Shown here one piece after another: positions 8,247 through 18,216 of a stretch of 64,000 bases of DNA (position 1 is the stretch's first letter; each line of letters opens with the position of its first letter). The notes under the pieces were generated by a model. The model was given only the letters and a program-made list of their open reading frames with translations, was not told the origin of the DNA and searched no databases. A program made the translations under genes and the position numbers. This DNA comes from Butyrivibrio sp. VCD2006 (GTDB taxonomy: Bacteria; Bacillota; Clostridia; Lachnospirales; Lachnospiraceae): NCBI RefSeq assembly GCF_000423925.1, contig NZ_AUIX01000025.1:30333-94332 (forward strand), read 5' to 3'.

Positions 8247-11200
8247 GAAGTAATAAGATAAAATTTGCGAATGAGTTTTGCTTCATGGCAAATCTTGAAA
8301 ACGCGGATGAAATAATAAAGGTAGGATTAGTCGATTATCAGATTCCGCAGGATGATCTTTTTATTAAAGATGTGAATGGTATCTTTGTTCGTGTTGGGAT
8401 TACTGCTGAGAAGCAGACCGTTGTAGCGAGACTACATTCTTCATATGGGAGAGGGCTTCTTAGAGCGGATTTAATAGATGGAGCTAATATTTCATTCACA
8501 CTCATGGAATTTTCTGATGCTGTAAATTATGAAGAGGAAAATCCTCTTAGAATTGTGATTGACCAGGCAATTGCTGCAGATCTTATGGCTAATGATATTG
8601 AGATGGAAAAAGCAGCGCGTGAGATGAGAAAGCAGTTGATTGTTGATGAGGGAGGAAAGTTTCTTTTTGCATATAAAAATGAAAATGAAGAAGGAAAACT
8701 TCATCTAATTGGAGAAAAGTATACTGTAACAATTGCAGAGACACCTCAGCATTATCTTCATGTGATACAGATGATGAAGAGAACCAACAAAAGCAGGATA
8801 GATTCTCCAATAATGTTGGTAAAAGGGAACATAGAGATTGTTGATGAAATAAATGATGCAGCGATGCTGACAGCCAGAGCAGATGAACAGTATGCTCAAA
8901 TGATCAGTTCTGATAATGAGTTTATCAGTTTGTGGAATATATATAACGACCTAGAAACGGAAAGTATAAGGCAAGAAGCATCAGATATGGGATTCCTGAA
9001 ATACAAAGGCTTTAGATATGCTAATGGTGTTATTGTATTCTCCCTTGATAAATGCTATACAAGACGAGAGTTTTGCGCTGACAATATGTATTATGTTGCC
9101 ATTCAGAACATAAATCCTCAGGATCCACTTGGATATAATTTTAAATCAGTGACTGTTTTGGGCTCTGAGATAGATTATAGCTGTGTTAATACTAACGAAT
9201 TCAGGATAAAGGAAGATATGGATACGACTCGTATCATACCTTCTTCAGGTTATCTTCTTCCGAGCTTGACTGGATCTGAAATACAAAGAAAGCGTCGACT
9301 GAAAGCTCAGAGGAATATTCTTTCTAACAAATGCAGATTGCCTGGATTGAAAAGTGTAATTCAAGGCGGTGCACAGGTTGGAGTAATAGGTCGAAGATAT
9401 CAGCCTATTTCTGCAGACCTTGAGCAGGCTGTATTTGAAAATAAGGAAGACCACTTTACTGAAAAGCAAAAGCATGCGATAGATGTGGCTATTAATACAC
9501 CGGACATTGCAGTTATTCAAGGTCCGCCAGGAACCGGTAAAACATCCGTTATAAAAGCTATTGTAAAAAGAATTGATGAACTTTGGAACAGTAAGGCTAA
9601 GATTCTTATAACCTCTACGCAGCATGATGCTGTAGATAACGCTGTTAAAGAGGTTAATTATGGGGGAGTTCCAGTTAATCGAATTGCTGTGCGTAAAGGA
9701 AGAGAAGAAGGTAATTATCTTATTTATGATTGGATTGATAAGATGATTGATTCATGCGAAGGATGGCTTGAAAAGCAGGAAGATAATTCTAGAAGTAAGG
9801 TAAGAGAATTGTTTGAAAAGCTCGTTCTTATTGAGGATACCATTGATTATAAGGCAATTAAAGCTCGTCTGGAAGAATGTAACAACTTGGCTGCTGATAT
9901 GGAATTAAGTCCAGAACTTCATAAACAATATGCTCTGGTTATTTCTGAACTAGCGTCAATTTGTAATGGTTCAGAAAGTGATGACAATCCGCTTCCTGGT
10001 TTGATAAATGGTCAGAGACTAAGTAAAGAAGCCTTTTTGGATGACGGAGCAATTCAGTTAAAACAACTAGAACTCCACTTGAAGTTTGATAGTGATCTTG
10101 AATATGAAATACCTGACTATTGGAAAAAACTTGAGAAGATAACAGAGGACTGCCCTGAATTAGAAGAATACTTAGGAAAGCTAAAGGCTGATTGCGAAAA
10201 GCTGGAAGCGTTATGCCCTGAAATGACAGCGGTAAATAATGAGCTTCTTGATAAGGATATTCAGGATTTGATTAGAGGATATCGTCTTGAATTAGTTTCT
10301 AAGGGAAATGATGATGCCTCGTTGACGAATATTATATGGGAGTTTAAGCAGGAGCTTACTAATAGCAATAATGTTGATAGATTGATAAAGAAGTATTCAA
10401 AGATAAATGCTGCAACTTGTCAGCAGTCAGCAAATCCTAATTTGAGTCCATCTATGGAAGGATTTGATGATGAGTATGACTTTGTGATTGTGGATGAGGC
10501 GGCAAGATCAAATCCTTTAGATTTGCTTATCCCGATGTCTATGGGTAAAAAGATTATTTTGGTTGGTGACCATAAGCAGCTTCCACATATGGTCGAAAGG
10601 GACATTGTAGAGGCAGTGGCAAGTAAGATGGAAGGAAAGAATGTCGAATCAGTATTGGAAGAATCGCTGTTTATGAGATTAAATGCATTACTTGGCTCTG
10701 AAGATAAAAAGCTTGGAATAAACAGAACTGCTATGCTGACAGAACAGTACAGAATGCATCCTGATATATGTGATCTTGTTAATGTGTTTTATGATGGCAA
10801 ACTGGATACGATGTGTAAGCCTGAGAATAAGAAGCATAATCTTGGATTATATGATGATAGTGCGCTGGTTTGGATAGATATGCCTATTTCGGAAAAGTTC
10901 CCGGCAGAAGTAAAGAAACAAAGTGCTAGCAGGAAATGCGAGGTCGATTTGATACAGAGGGAGCTGGCAAAAATCCTTTCAAAAAATGCTGAATACGAAA
11001 TTGGCATTATTACATTCTATAGCAAGCAGGCGGAATTACTTAATGATATGGTTCGAGACAACTTCCCAAGTGACATTCATAGAATTCAGGTTGGCACTGT
11101 CGATGCTTTCCAGGGAAAGGAATTTGATGTGGTTTTACTTTCTGTTGTTCGAGCTAACAGTGAGAAAGACATGAAAAACAGGGTTGGATTCCTAAATAAT

Positions 11201-11350
11201 GATAATCGACTTTGTGTAGCATTTAGTAGAGCAAAACGACTGCTTATTGCAGTCGGGGATTCGAAAACAGTAGCGTCCGATGGTGAGCGCGAATATGTAA
11301 AACCATTACTTGAAATGTACAAGAAAAGTAATGTTATAAAGGAGTTGTAA
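8243..11350 (+). CDS. SF1 DNA/RNA helicase (Dna2/Upf1-like)
   Basis: A 1035-residue protein. Helicase motifs are clear: Walker A GPPGTGKT (about residue 430), DEAA Walker B (about 750), GDHKQLP motif III, QYRMH motif IV (about 834), VDAFQGKEFD motif V (about 952) and FSRAK motif VI (about 993). A long insertion of about 250 residues, mostly helical and acidic, separates motifs I and II. The first 400 residues are of unknown fold. Such helicases unwind or translocate on nucleic acid. The ATG overlaps the kinase stop by four bases, so it is tied to the phosphosignalling triad. No nuclease motif was found in it. Confidence 0.9.
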   Translation: MRSNKIKFANEFCFMANLENADEIIKVGLVDYQIPQDDLFIKDVNGIFVRVGITAEKQTVVARLHSSYGRGLLRADLIDGANISFTLMEFSDAVNYEEENPLRIVIDQAIAADLMANDIEMEKAAREMRKQLIVDEGGKFLFAYKNENEEGKLHLIGEKYTVTIAETPQHYLHVIQMMKRTNKSRIDSPIMLVKGNIEIVDEINDAAMLTARADEQYAQMISSDNEFISLWNIYNDLETESIRQEASDMGFLKYKGFRYANGVIVFSLDKCYTRREFCADNMYYVAIQNINPQDPLGYNFKSVTVLGSEIDYSCVNTNEFRIKEDMDTTRIIPSSGYLLPSLTGSEIQRKRRLKAQRNILSNKCRLPGLKSVIQGGAQVGVIGRRYQPISADLEQAVFENKEDHFTEKQKHAIDVAINTPDIAVIQGPPGTGKTSVIKAIVKRIDELWNSKAKILITSTQHDAVDNAVKEVNYGGVPVNRIAVRKGREEGNYLIYDWIDKMIDSCEGWLEKQEDNSRSKVRELFEKLVLIEDTIDYKAIKARLEECNNLAADMELSPELHKQYALVISELASICNGSESDDNPLPGLINGQRLSKEAFLDDGAIQLKQLELHLKFDSDLEYEIPDYWKKLEKITEDCPELEEYLGKLKADCEKLEALCPEMTAVNNELLDKDIQDLIRGYRLELVSKGNDDASLTNIIWEFKQELTNSNNVDRLIKKYSKINAATCQQSANPNLSPSMEGFDDEYDFVIVDEAARSNPLDLLIPMSMGKKIILVGDHKQLPHMVERDIVEAVASKMEGKNVESVLEESLFMRLNALLGSEDKKLGINRTAMLTEQYRMHPDICDLVNVFYDGKLDTMCKPENKKHNLGLYDDSALVWIDMPISEKFPAEVKKQSASRKCEVDLIQRELAKILSKNAEYEIGIITFYSKQAELLNDMVRDNFPSDIHRIQVGTVDAFQGKEFDVVLLSVVRANSEKDMKNRVGFLNNDNRLCVAFSRAKRLLIAVGDSKTVASDGEREYVKPLLEMYKKSNVIKEL

Positions 11351-11351
11351 T

Positions 11352-12989
11352 ATGGCCAAATTGTATGATTTTGGTGCTGATTATAGAAATGTCAGTGCCA
11401 ATGAAAGAAGAGCTTTAGCATGGCCTGTAGCAGTATGGACATGTTATATACCTGAGAGTGAAATTCAGAATATCAATATCTTGGAACATTTGATATTACA
11501 GCTTGTTAATAAAGGCATAAATAATCCAAAGGCTGTACTCTGCTCGCAAATAGGCTTTAATAAGGATTTGATAGATGCAGCAATTGAATCATGTAGAAAT
11601 GAAGGCTATTTTGACGAAAGATATAAGGAACTTAAGCTTAGCAATGATGGAAAAAGTATTGTGGCTAAATATGACAATCCTTATCTTAGTGATTTGGAAG
11701 CATCAAAGAAAAACAAAAAGATATACATGATTCAGGACATGGTAACAAAAAGTGTTATACCGGTTTTTGATATCACAAAACTGCCGGATTATTACTTGGA
11801 TGATCCCAGTGCCATTGAAGTAAAGTATGAAAATAATTACGGGAAAAAGCCCAAAAGCGCAGCAATGCGTACTGCTTTGAGATACTGGGCTAAGCTTTGC
11901 AATAATAGGAGACTTGGTATAGAGATAGGCTCTAATACCATCGACTGTTCAGAAACTCCTGTTGATAAAGATGAGATGGATGGTTATATTCCATTTGAAG
12001 ATGAGATTGATTGGGAGACTGTTCAGGAAGACGGAAGTGTAGTTGAAGAGGTAAAAACACTTGCTGATAAGGAAGAGGAAGATAAACAGAAGCAGGAATT
12101 AGATCAGGTTACAAACCTAACGATTTTGGACGATTCTCCAGAGTATTATTTGGCTAGAGGTTTTATTGCAATCAACAGAAATGCTCCTGATGAAATAATT
12201 ATTATTTCACCTTTCGGTGAGATTCTGGATGATTGGTTCAGAACTGTTATAAACAGAATGAGAGCATGCGATAAGGGGTTTGAAGAAGATATTCAGCTAT
12301 TCCTGATGGAGAAAAAGGAAGAACTAAAAGATTCAATTGCTTTCGGTAACGATTTGGATATAGACCTTTTTGATAAGTATCCATATGTATGCAATGATCC
12401 TGAGTATAAAGCAGTAAAGAGGACCATTGAGCTACTGACTAAGAGTAGGTATCGTTTTGAAAATGGAGAGGATGAATCAGCAGAATTTGCACATAATATG
12501 AGGAAAGCATATGAGGCAAGTTTGAGGTTGTTGGTTAAGCATAATAAGTATTTGTATGATTGCCAAAAGTTGGAGTTTTGGGAGTATAGTCAAAAACTTA
12601 ATACTTTAGTGAAGTCGTACTCCTTTTTATCTGAGGACATAATCAAAGAATACAAAGGTGTATATAATAACATGCTGAAATGTAATGATGACGACGGTAA
12701 TGCACCTGGATATATGGCTATGATTTTAATTGATGCATGGGAGAACAAAAATGGGATATCTATGGAGCTTTTGAGAAGCCTTTCTTCGTTGCCATTATCA
12801 ATAAAAGAGTACACATCAAATTTAAAGGCATATAAGGGGGGAAGGAGAAAAGGAGCAGGAAACATTGCATCACATGGTGGAGACGAGTTGGCAGATTTGT
12901 CGTTCTCACTAACTGAAATAGAAAGACAATATAGAGAGTTTGAAGAAAACTTTGCAGCTCTTTATAACAGATATATGGAGGCCGAATAA
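11352..12989 (+). CDS. winged-helix-like protein of unknown function
   Basis: A 545-residue protein that I cannot place in a named family. Residues about 35-105 (LEHLILQLVNKG, then a helix, then LKLSNDGKSIV) have the helix-helix-wing look of a winged-helix domain. The middle (about 205-260) is very acidic and probably disordered. The C-terminal half is helical and ends in a predicted coil. It lies two bases after the helicase and one base before the AAA+ gene, so it is almost certainly part of the same complex or pathway. A DNA-binding adaptor for the helicase or the ATPase is the simplest guess. Confidence 0.6.
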   Translation: MAKLYDFGADYRNVSANERRALAWPVAVWTCYIPESEIQNINILEHLILQLVNKGINNPKAVLCSQIGFNKDLIDAAIESCRNEGYFDERYKELKLSNDGKSIVAKYDNPYLSDLEASKKNKKIYMIQDMVTKSVIPVFDITKLPDYYLDDPSAIEVKYENNYGKKPKSAAMRTALRYWAKLCNNRRLGIEIGSNTIDCSETPVDKDEMDGYIPFEDEIDWETVQEDGSVVEEVKTLADKEEEDKQKQELDQVTNLTILDDSPEYYLARGFIAINRNAPDEIIIISPFGEILDDWFRTVINRMRACDKGFEEDIQLFLMEKKEELKDSIAFGNDLDIDLFDKYPYVCNDPEYKAVKRTIELLTKSRYRFENGEDESAEFAHNMRKAYEASLRLLVKHNKYLYDCQKLEFWEYSQKLNTLVKSYSFLSEDIIKEYKGVYNNMLKCNDDDGNAPGYMAMILIDAWENKNGISMELLRSLSSLPLSIKEYTSNLKAYKGGRRKGAGNIASHGGDELADLSFSLTEIERQYREFEENFAALYNRYMEAE

Positions 12990-15332
12990 ATGGGTAAAAA
13001 GGGTAAAAATACCGTATTTGGGAATCAGAAAAATGACAGCCAGAAGTCTAAAGTTGATAGGAAAAATGATTTGATACAGATTCAAAAGGAAAAAATGGAT
13101 GCTGAATTGGCTAAAGATGAGAGAGTGGCTAAGAAACTTGAAGAATTGGAAGCTAAGGAAAAGAATCTAGAAAAGGAATATACAGAAAACGAGTCAAACC
13201 TAAAGGCTGATTACGAAAAAAGGCAATCTGCTCTTGATTTAAGAGAAAGGATGCTAAATGAGCAGGAAGATAAGCAGGAGAAGAAAGCTAAAGAACTTTT
13301 GGATATTCAAGCGCAGGTTAAGAAAACTTGTGAATCAGCAGTTTCAGATGAGATAGCGCGAATTAAAGCGGATGAAAGGGCTATCAGAGAAAAAGAGAAG
13401 AAAGTTTTTTTTGCGGAATGGGAGGCTGAGAAAGCAAGAGAAAAGAAGAAATTGGAAGACTTTATCGCTGAATGCCGTAAAAAGGCTGAAGATGAACTTG
13501 ATAAAGCTCATGATGAACGAACTTCAGCTGAAGAGATTAGATTGATAAAAATACGAGAGGCAAACAAAGTTATTGAAGAGGAACGCGAAAAGCTTTCTGA
13601 GGAATATAAGGAGAAAATAGCAGAGCTTTCATCAAGAAAAGTGGAATTAGATAGAAAGATGGAAGATATAGCAGAACAAGAAGCTGAGTTAAAAGAAGAG
13701 TCAGAATATTTAAAGACGCTTAAAGCAAAGTATAATCAGTACAATGAAAAAGAAGTGATTAAGCTCACTTTAGAAAAAGAGCATTTTGAGCAACAACTGG
13801 AAGCATATGCTGAAAGAATAAAAGAGTTAGATGCTAGCGTTGCTCAATCGTCAACATTTTTGCTTGATGATAATGGCGAATCAATGGTGTCGAAAATACA
13901 TGAGCTAGAAGAACAACTCAAAGAGGCACAGAACAGAAATGATGAATTAGCTAACATGCCATCCAAGGAAGAAGTTGAGAGACTTCGAGCAAATACTAAG
14001 GAACTGGAGTCTGTAAAAATTTCTCTTGATGATGAAAAACAAAAGAGAACAGAGGCTGAAGCAAAAATAAGCGCTTATGCAATGAGTACACGTGAACTTG
14101 AGAATGCTCGTGTTGCTGCGGCTTCATTAGAATCTCTAAATAATCAGCTTCAGATGAAGCTTAAATATATAAGCGAGCAATATAAAAGTACGCAGGAAAG
14201 CAAGTTTAAGGTTCTGCTTGATATTGATAAAGAGATAGAAAATCAGAAAATATTCAATCCATCCGGATTCAAGGGCTCTTTAGATGAGCTCTGTGAATAC
14301 ATAAGAAATTATGGTGCGACCAAGAAAGGGCTTTATTATTCCATCGATACTATTAGGGTATTCATGGCTTCTCTTGCTGCATCAGAAGGGGCATCAAGGC
14401 TTCTAATTCTACAGGGGCTGAGTGGAACCGGAAAATCCAGTCTTCCAAGACTTGTTGCAGAGGCGCTTGGAACAGAGTGTAAGTTTGTGCCTGTACAGCC
14501 TTCATGGAGAGATAATAGAGAATTACTTGGATATGATAATGACTTTACGAATAGATTCAAGGAAACGGAGTTTACCAAATTCCTGTATGAAGCATCTGCT
14601 CTTGAGAATAGGAACAAGATGTATTTTATAGTACTGGATGAAATGAATCTAGCCAGAATTGAGTATTACTTTGCAGATTTCTTATCTGTTCTGGAAAAAC
14701 CTAATCAGAGTGAATGGATTGTGCCTCTTGTGTCAGGATATTCAGAATTAGCAGAGGATCAGAAGCCTAAGTATCTGGATTACTCAAATGAAGCAGCAAA
14801 TGTCATCGTGAGCAATAATATATGGTTTGTAGGAACAGCTAATAATGATGACTCAACATCAATCATAACTGACAAGGTGTATGACCGTGCGCAGGTATTG
14901 GATATGGATAGTCGTGTTGATCCGTTTAAGGCGGAGTGCAAAAAGAAGTATTCTGTTGATATGGATGAGGTGTTAGGCCTCTTTACTGCTGCTAAATCCA
15001 CCACAAAGTACAAGCTTAACAAGTCTGACAAAGAAAAGATTGAGCTGGTAGATGATCTTCTAAAAGATATGGATATTACTTTTGGTAATAGAATAATGAG
15101 TCAGATGGAAGAATTTGTTCCTGTATATATTGCTTGTGGCGGAACAAAGGAAGCAGCTGTGGATTATCTTTTGACGCATAAGATTCTCAGAAAACTAGAT
15201 GAAAGGTATGAGCCATATCTTTTGAATAGGCTTGAGACCTTGGAAAATGGTTTGAATACAATATATGGAAATGGCGTGTTTAAGCAGAGTATCAATAAAA
15301 TAGAAAAGCTACGTGAAAAGATTTCAGGGTAA
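12990..15332 (+). CDS. coiled-coil McrB-like AAA+ ATPase
   Basis: A 780-residue protein in two parts. Residues about 20-405 are an unbroken Glu/Lys-rich coiled coil. Residues about 440-770 are an AAA+ domain of the McrB/dynein (AAA_5) type: Walker A GLSGTGKS (about 476), VQPSWRDNREL, Walker B VLDEMNLAR (about 549), and the sensor-like GTANNDDS. In McrBC-type machines such a ring partners a DUF2357 or McrC nuclease-side protein, and a DUF2357-like gene follows after six bases. The long coil replaces the usual N-terminal DNA-recognition domain, so target recognition is probably provided by another subunit. Confidence 0.85.
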   Translation: MGKKGKNTVFGNQKNDSQKSKVDRKNDLIQIQKEKMDAELAKDERVAKKLEELEAKEKNLEKEYTENESNLKADYEKRQSALDLRERMLNEQEDKQEKKAKELLDIQAQVKKTCESAVSDEIARIKADERAIREKEKKVFFAEWEAEKAREKKKLEDFIAECRKKAEDELDKAHDERTSAEEIRLIKIREANKVIEEEREKLSEEYKEKIAELSSRKVELDRKMEDIAEQEAELKEESEYLKTLKAKYNQYNEKEVIKLTLEKEHFEQQLEAYAERIKELDASVAQSSTFLLDDNGESMVSKIHELEEQLKEAQNRNDELANMPSKEEVERLRANTKELESVKISLDDEKQKRTEAEAKISAYAMSTRELENARVAAASLESLNNQLQMKLKYISEQYKSTQESKFKVLLDIDKEIENQKIFNPSGFKGSLDELCEYIRNYGATKKGLYYSIDTIRVFMASLAASEGASRLLILQGLSGTGKSSLPRLVAEALGTECKFVPVQPSWRDNRELLGYDNDFTNRFKETEFTKFLYEASALENRNKMYFIVLDEMNLARIEYYFADFLSVLEKPNQSEWIVPLVSGYSELAEDQKPKYLDYSNEAANVIVSNNIWFVGTANNDDSTSIITDKVYDRAQVLDMDSRVDPFKAECKKKYSVDMDEVLGLFTAAKSTTKYKLNKSDKEKIELVDDLLKDMDITFGNRIMSQMEEFVPVYIACGGTKEAAVDYLLTHKILRKLDERYEPYLLNRLETLENGLNTIYGNGVFKQSINKIEKLREKISG

Positions 15333-15338
15333 TGTATA

Positions 15339-17627
15339 ATGCAGATATTTGTTAAGAATTCCATTGGCATGGAAAAACTGCCTGAAGAAAACTGCAAAAT
15401 GGATTTGCTTTTATATGATAACACTCTTCTTATTAGGCTTGAAGATGAAGAAAGTGTGAAAATAGCATCGAACTATTGTGAGGAAGAGTTTATTGGTTCT
15501 GGGCAATATGCATTTCCTATACTTTTTGATAAGCAAAATCGCTGTAATATTACTGTGTGGCATAATTCTGACTATTTCAAATATTCTTTTATCTTACAGA
15601 ACACGATATCTTTGGATGAGGAGGATATAATTAATCTCTTTAAATTTAAAGAGCAGATGAAGGAAGCATTTGATGCCGGCAAAGAATATCCGGTAGAAGC
15701 GTTATATGATGCAATTAAAGATAACAGAGTGCCTCTTATCATTGAGAAAACACCATATGCAGGGTATGATGATCATTCTTTGTTAAAGAAAATTGCAGAA
15801 GTAGTCCCGATGGTAATGGATATATGTTCGCATCCGAAGAAAAGCCTGAAAAGCGAGGAGGCTGTATTGGATGTCAATATAGTTAAAGGAATCAATTCCA
15901 GAACTATGGATCATCTTGCATCCCATTCAGAACATTGGAAAGCCAGAACGCTAAACGGATTGGTGCCTAACAGACTGAGAACAGACGTATATGAAGATGA
16001 AATAAACATATATGAAAACCTGTTTTTCAGGATTGCTGTGGACGATGTGCTTAGATATGTCCATAGGCAGGTAGTCAGTCTTGAAAAGACTATACAACAG
16101 AATGATAATGCCATAGACTGGAATGCATATGGCGAGACTCTATCAGATTATAAACGAGTAAGAATTTTTGAACAGCTACTACCAGATTATGATGTTGTGG
16201 AAAAGACTGAAGAAAATGGTACATTGAAGGATCTTCTGGGGCAATGGCAAAAGCTCGAGCGAAGTTTTTCTACTGTAGAAGCGTCGAAATTTTATAGGAG
16301 TATTGATAAAAAGAAAAGAATCAGCAGGAATATTCAGCCAACAAATATTCTAAAAAAGGATTCCAGATATAATGCTTTATACAGACTTTGGGGTGAAATC
16401 CAAAGGCAGATTGTCCAGATTCATCAAGACGATAAGGGAGTTCAAGAATCTATTGATTTAAGCTATAACAATTGTTACCAGATGTATATTACAGTGCTTC
16501 TTCTGTATGTCTTTAAGTTGCTTGAATATAACTGCGATTCAGGTTCAAAGATTAAGATGAGTCAAGGCGGCATACTGAGTGTTGACGCATCATTTTCATC
16601 AGAAACAGTGATATGTCATTTGAAGACAATTTCGGAAGCTGATAGTGATGAGAGATTATACCTGGAGTTTATAGAAAAAAAATCAGTAGAATATTTGATT
16701 CCTGCGAAGGCTGTTGGGAAATTGGATGACATAAAGGCGGCACTTCCTAATGGAGCAATGATAGATAAATCTGAAAAAAAAATCATTTTTACTTCAAAGC
16801 CAAATGCAACAGAACAGAAAAAAATGAAAAATCTGTTCCACTTTAGTAAGTCAGAGGAAAAGGGGCTAACACAACAAGAAAAACGTTTATTAGATGAAGT
16901 AGATAAAGTTTGGAGAATTGGGCTTGAAGAATTGTTTTCATCCAATGGGTTCAAGGAACAAAGAAAAGAGTCCTTACGCATAGTTCCTCAGTTTGCAAGA
17001 ATTGAAAATACAGAAGCTGCTGTGGATAAGTTTACACAGACCGCGCTTGATTCAATAAAGGATAGAGTAGTATTTATGTTTCCTATCGATTTAGTGGATT
17101 ATAGGAAAAGCATTAAATCGGACAAACTTATTTCACGACTTTTGAACTATGGAGAGAAGTATTGTGATGAAGATGCAGAGCGATGGGGCGATTATAAGGC
17201 TGGAATAATACCTGCCGCTCAATCTGAAATAAACTCAGCTCAAAGACTTATGAAACTTGTTTCAATGCATTCTGCAAGATTGCAGATAAAATGGAGTAGC
17301 GAAAATATTAGATGCCCTATCTGTGGCTCGAAGGGTTGTCAGGATGAGGGCAAAGATAACTGGATGTGTAATAATCCGGAGTGTGGCGTATTCTTTGGTA
17401 AAACCAAGCATGCTGATGGTTGTGGAATGAGCTACGAATGGGTCAGACCATTTGTAGAGATAAAACGAGATGATATTAGGAATATGGATTACTTCGATTT
17501 AATGCTTAAGAAAGAAATTATTTTTGACAGGCTCACAATAACGGATTTTGAGTTTGAAGAACAACCAGATCATAGAATTAAATACATTCCTATTTGTCCG
17601 AAGTGTGGGAAAAGGATAAAACACTGA
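15339..17627 (+). CDS. DUF2357-like protein, partner of the McrB-like ATPase
   Basis: A 762-residue protein. The segment around residues 190-245 (SRTMDHLASHSEHW, then a region ending ENLFFRIAVDDVLRYV) resembles DUF2357 proteins, which pair with McrB-type ATPases and often carry a PD-(D/E)XK nuclease. I see no convincing D...ExK nuclease motif here, so the nuclease may be divergent or lost. The C-terminus has a multi-Cys zinc region (CPIC, then CNNPEC about residues 662-690) and a last CPKC ribbon. It is the final gene of the operon, followed by a strong terminator. Confidence 0.65.
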   Translation: MQIFVKNSIGMEKLPEENCKMDLLLYDNTLLIRLEDEESVKIASNYCEEEFIGSGQYAFPILFDKQNRCNITVWHNSDYFKYSFILQNTISLDEEDIINLFKFKEQMKEAFDAGKEYPVEALYDAIKDNRVPLIIEKTPYAGYDDHSLLKKIAEVVPMVMDICSHPKKSLKSEEAVLDVNIVKGINSRTMDHLASHSEHWKARTLNGLVPNRLRTDVYEDEINIYENLFFRIAVDDVLRYVHRQVVSLEKTIQQNDNAIDWNAYGETLSDYKRVRIFEQLLPDYDVVEKTEENGTLKDLLGQWQKLERSFSTVEASKFYRSIDKKKRISRNIQPTNILKKDSRYNALYRLWGEIQRQIVQIHQDDKGVQESIDLSYNNCYQMYITVLLLYVFKLLEYNCDSGSKIKMSQGGILSVDASFSSETVICHLKTISEADSDERLYLEFIEKKSVEYLIPAKAVGKLDDIKAALPNGAMIDKSEKKIIFTSKPNATEQKKMKNLFHFSKSEEKGLTQQEKRLLDEVDKVWRIGLEELFSSNGFKEQRKESLRIVPQFARIENTEAAVDKFTQTALDSIKDRVVFMFPIDLVDYRKSIKSDKLISRLLNYGEKYCDEDAERWGDYKAGIIPAAQSEINSAQRLMKLVSMHSARLQIKWSSENIRCPICGSKGCQDEGKDNWMCNNPECGVFFGKTKHADGCGMSYEWVRPFVEIKRDDIRNMDYFDLMLKKEIIFDRLTITDFEFEEQPDHRIKYIPICPKCGKRIKH

Positions 17628-17635
17628 GTGTAAAA

Positions 17636-17677
17636 AACGGTGCGAACTTGAGAAATCATTTTCGCATCGTTTTTTTA
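17636..17677 (+). terminator. intrinsic terminator of the 5.3-17.6 kb operon
   Basis: AACGGTGCGAA pairs with TTCGCATCGTT (one G-U type mismatch) around a 14-base loop and runs into seven T, then AATTAG and A-rich sequence. A closely similar element ends the next block at 23.6 kb. Confidence 0.85.
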
Positions 17678-17754
17678 ATTAGTAAAAAAGCTGATTGCCG
17701 TATCATCAAATCATAACAAAGATATGTTGTAAACAAAACGGAGGTGCTAAGGAC

Positions 17755-17898
17755 ATGGCAAAGGTGAGAAAAAAGTCAAATGTAAACGGTAGACGTTCAG
17801 CTGGAGACAGATGTATGAGTTGCGGAGCTCCATGTTGGCGATGCGATGTTTGGTATTGCTGGGAATGTTACAAGTATCAGTACTATGAGTCAAAGTGA
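17755..17898 (+). CDS. small Cys-rich basic protein
   Basis: A 47-residue protein with a basic N-terminus and six Cys in the second half (CMSCG, CWRC, CWEC), which look like two CxxC knuckles of a compact zinc site. The ATG at 17755 follows ACGGAGGTG at good spacing; an upstream start at 17695 is possible but has no such site. It opens a run of small genes that leads into the HIRAN/J-domain/AAA+ genes. Function unknown. Confidence 0.6.
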   Translation: MAKVRKKSNVNGRRSAGDRCMSCGAPCWRCDVWYCWECYKYQYYESK

Positions 17899-17914
17899 GA
17901 AAGGGGCAAGAAAA

Positions 17915-18202
17915 ATGAAAAAAATAATATTAGAAGAAAAGGTAAAGCTGGTTGGAATAAAGAATTTTTCAGGCAAGGATAAACTTATAGATTATTTTTT
18001 GGTAATGCCTGGACAGGAAGAAATATATGCATTCAGTAGGAGATATACGCAAAGGACATATGACTTGTGTAAATCAGGTATCAGAGTGAATGAAATATCA
18101 ACTAGAAGGTCAAGAGACCACGGAGTTATGGGGCTTGTAAACTACCTGAATGTCATGCTTCCGTATCTTTCGGAATACTATGATTTGAAAGTTGCTGCAT
18201 GA
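17915..18202 (+). CDS. small hypothetical protein
   Basis: A 95-residue soluble protein with no recognised domain. It is basic, with alternating beta-like and helical stretches and an Arg-rich centre (STRRSRDHG). The ATG at 17915 follows AGAAAGGGGC; it is 16 bases after the stop of the Cys-rich gene. Co-transcribed with its neighbours. No function can be inferred. Confidence 0.6.
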   Translation: MKKIILEEKVKLVGIKNFSGKDKLIDYFLVMPGQEEIYAFSRRYTQRTYDLCKSGIRVNEISTRRSRDHGVMGLVNYLNVMLPYLSEYYDLKVAA

Positions 18203-18216
18203 GAGGGAGGTGTGAA

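Noticed and set aside
9245..9625. 126-residue frame on the - strand inside the helicase gene
   Set aside because: No ribosome binding site or domain; antisense shadow of the helicase coding sequence around Walker A.
1711..17627. Assignment of the block to BREX, DISARM or Zorya
   Set aside because: The marker proteins (PglX/PglZ, DrmA/DrmB, ZorA/ZorB motor) are absent; kinase and helicase alone are not enough.
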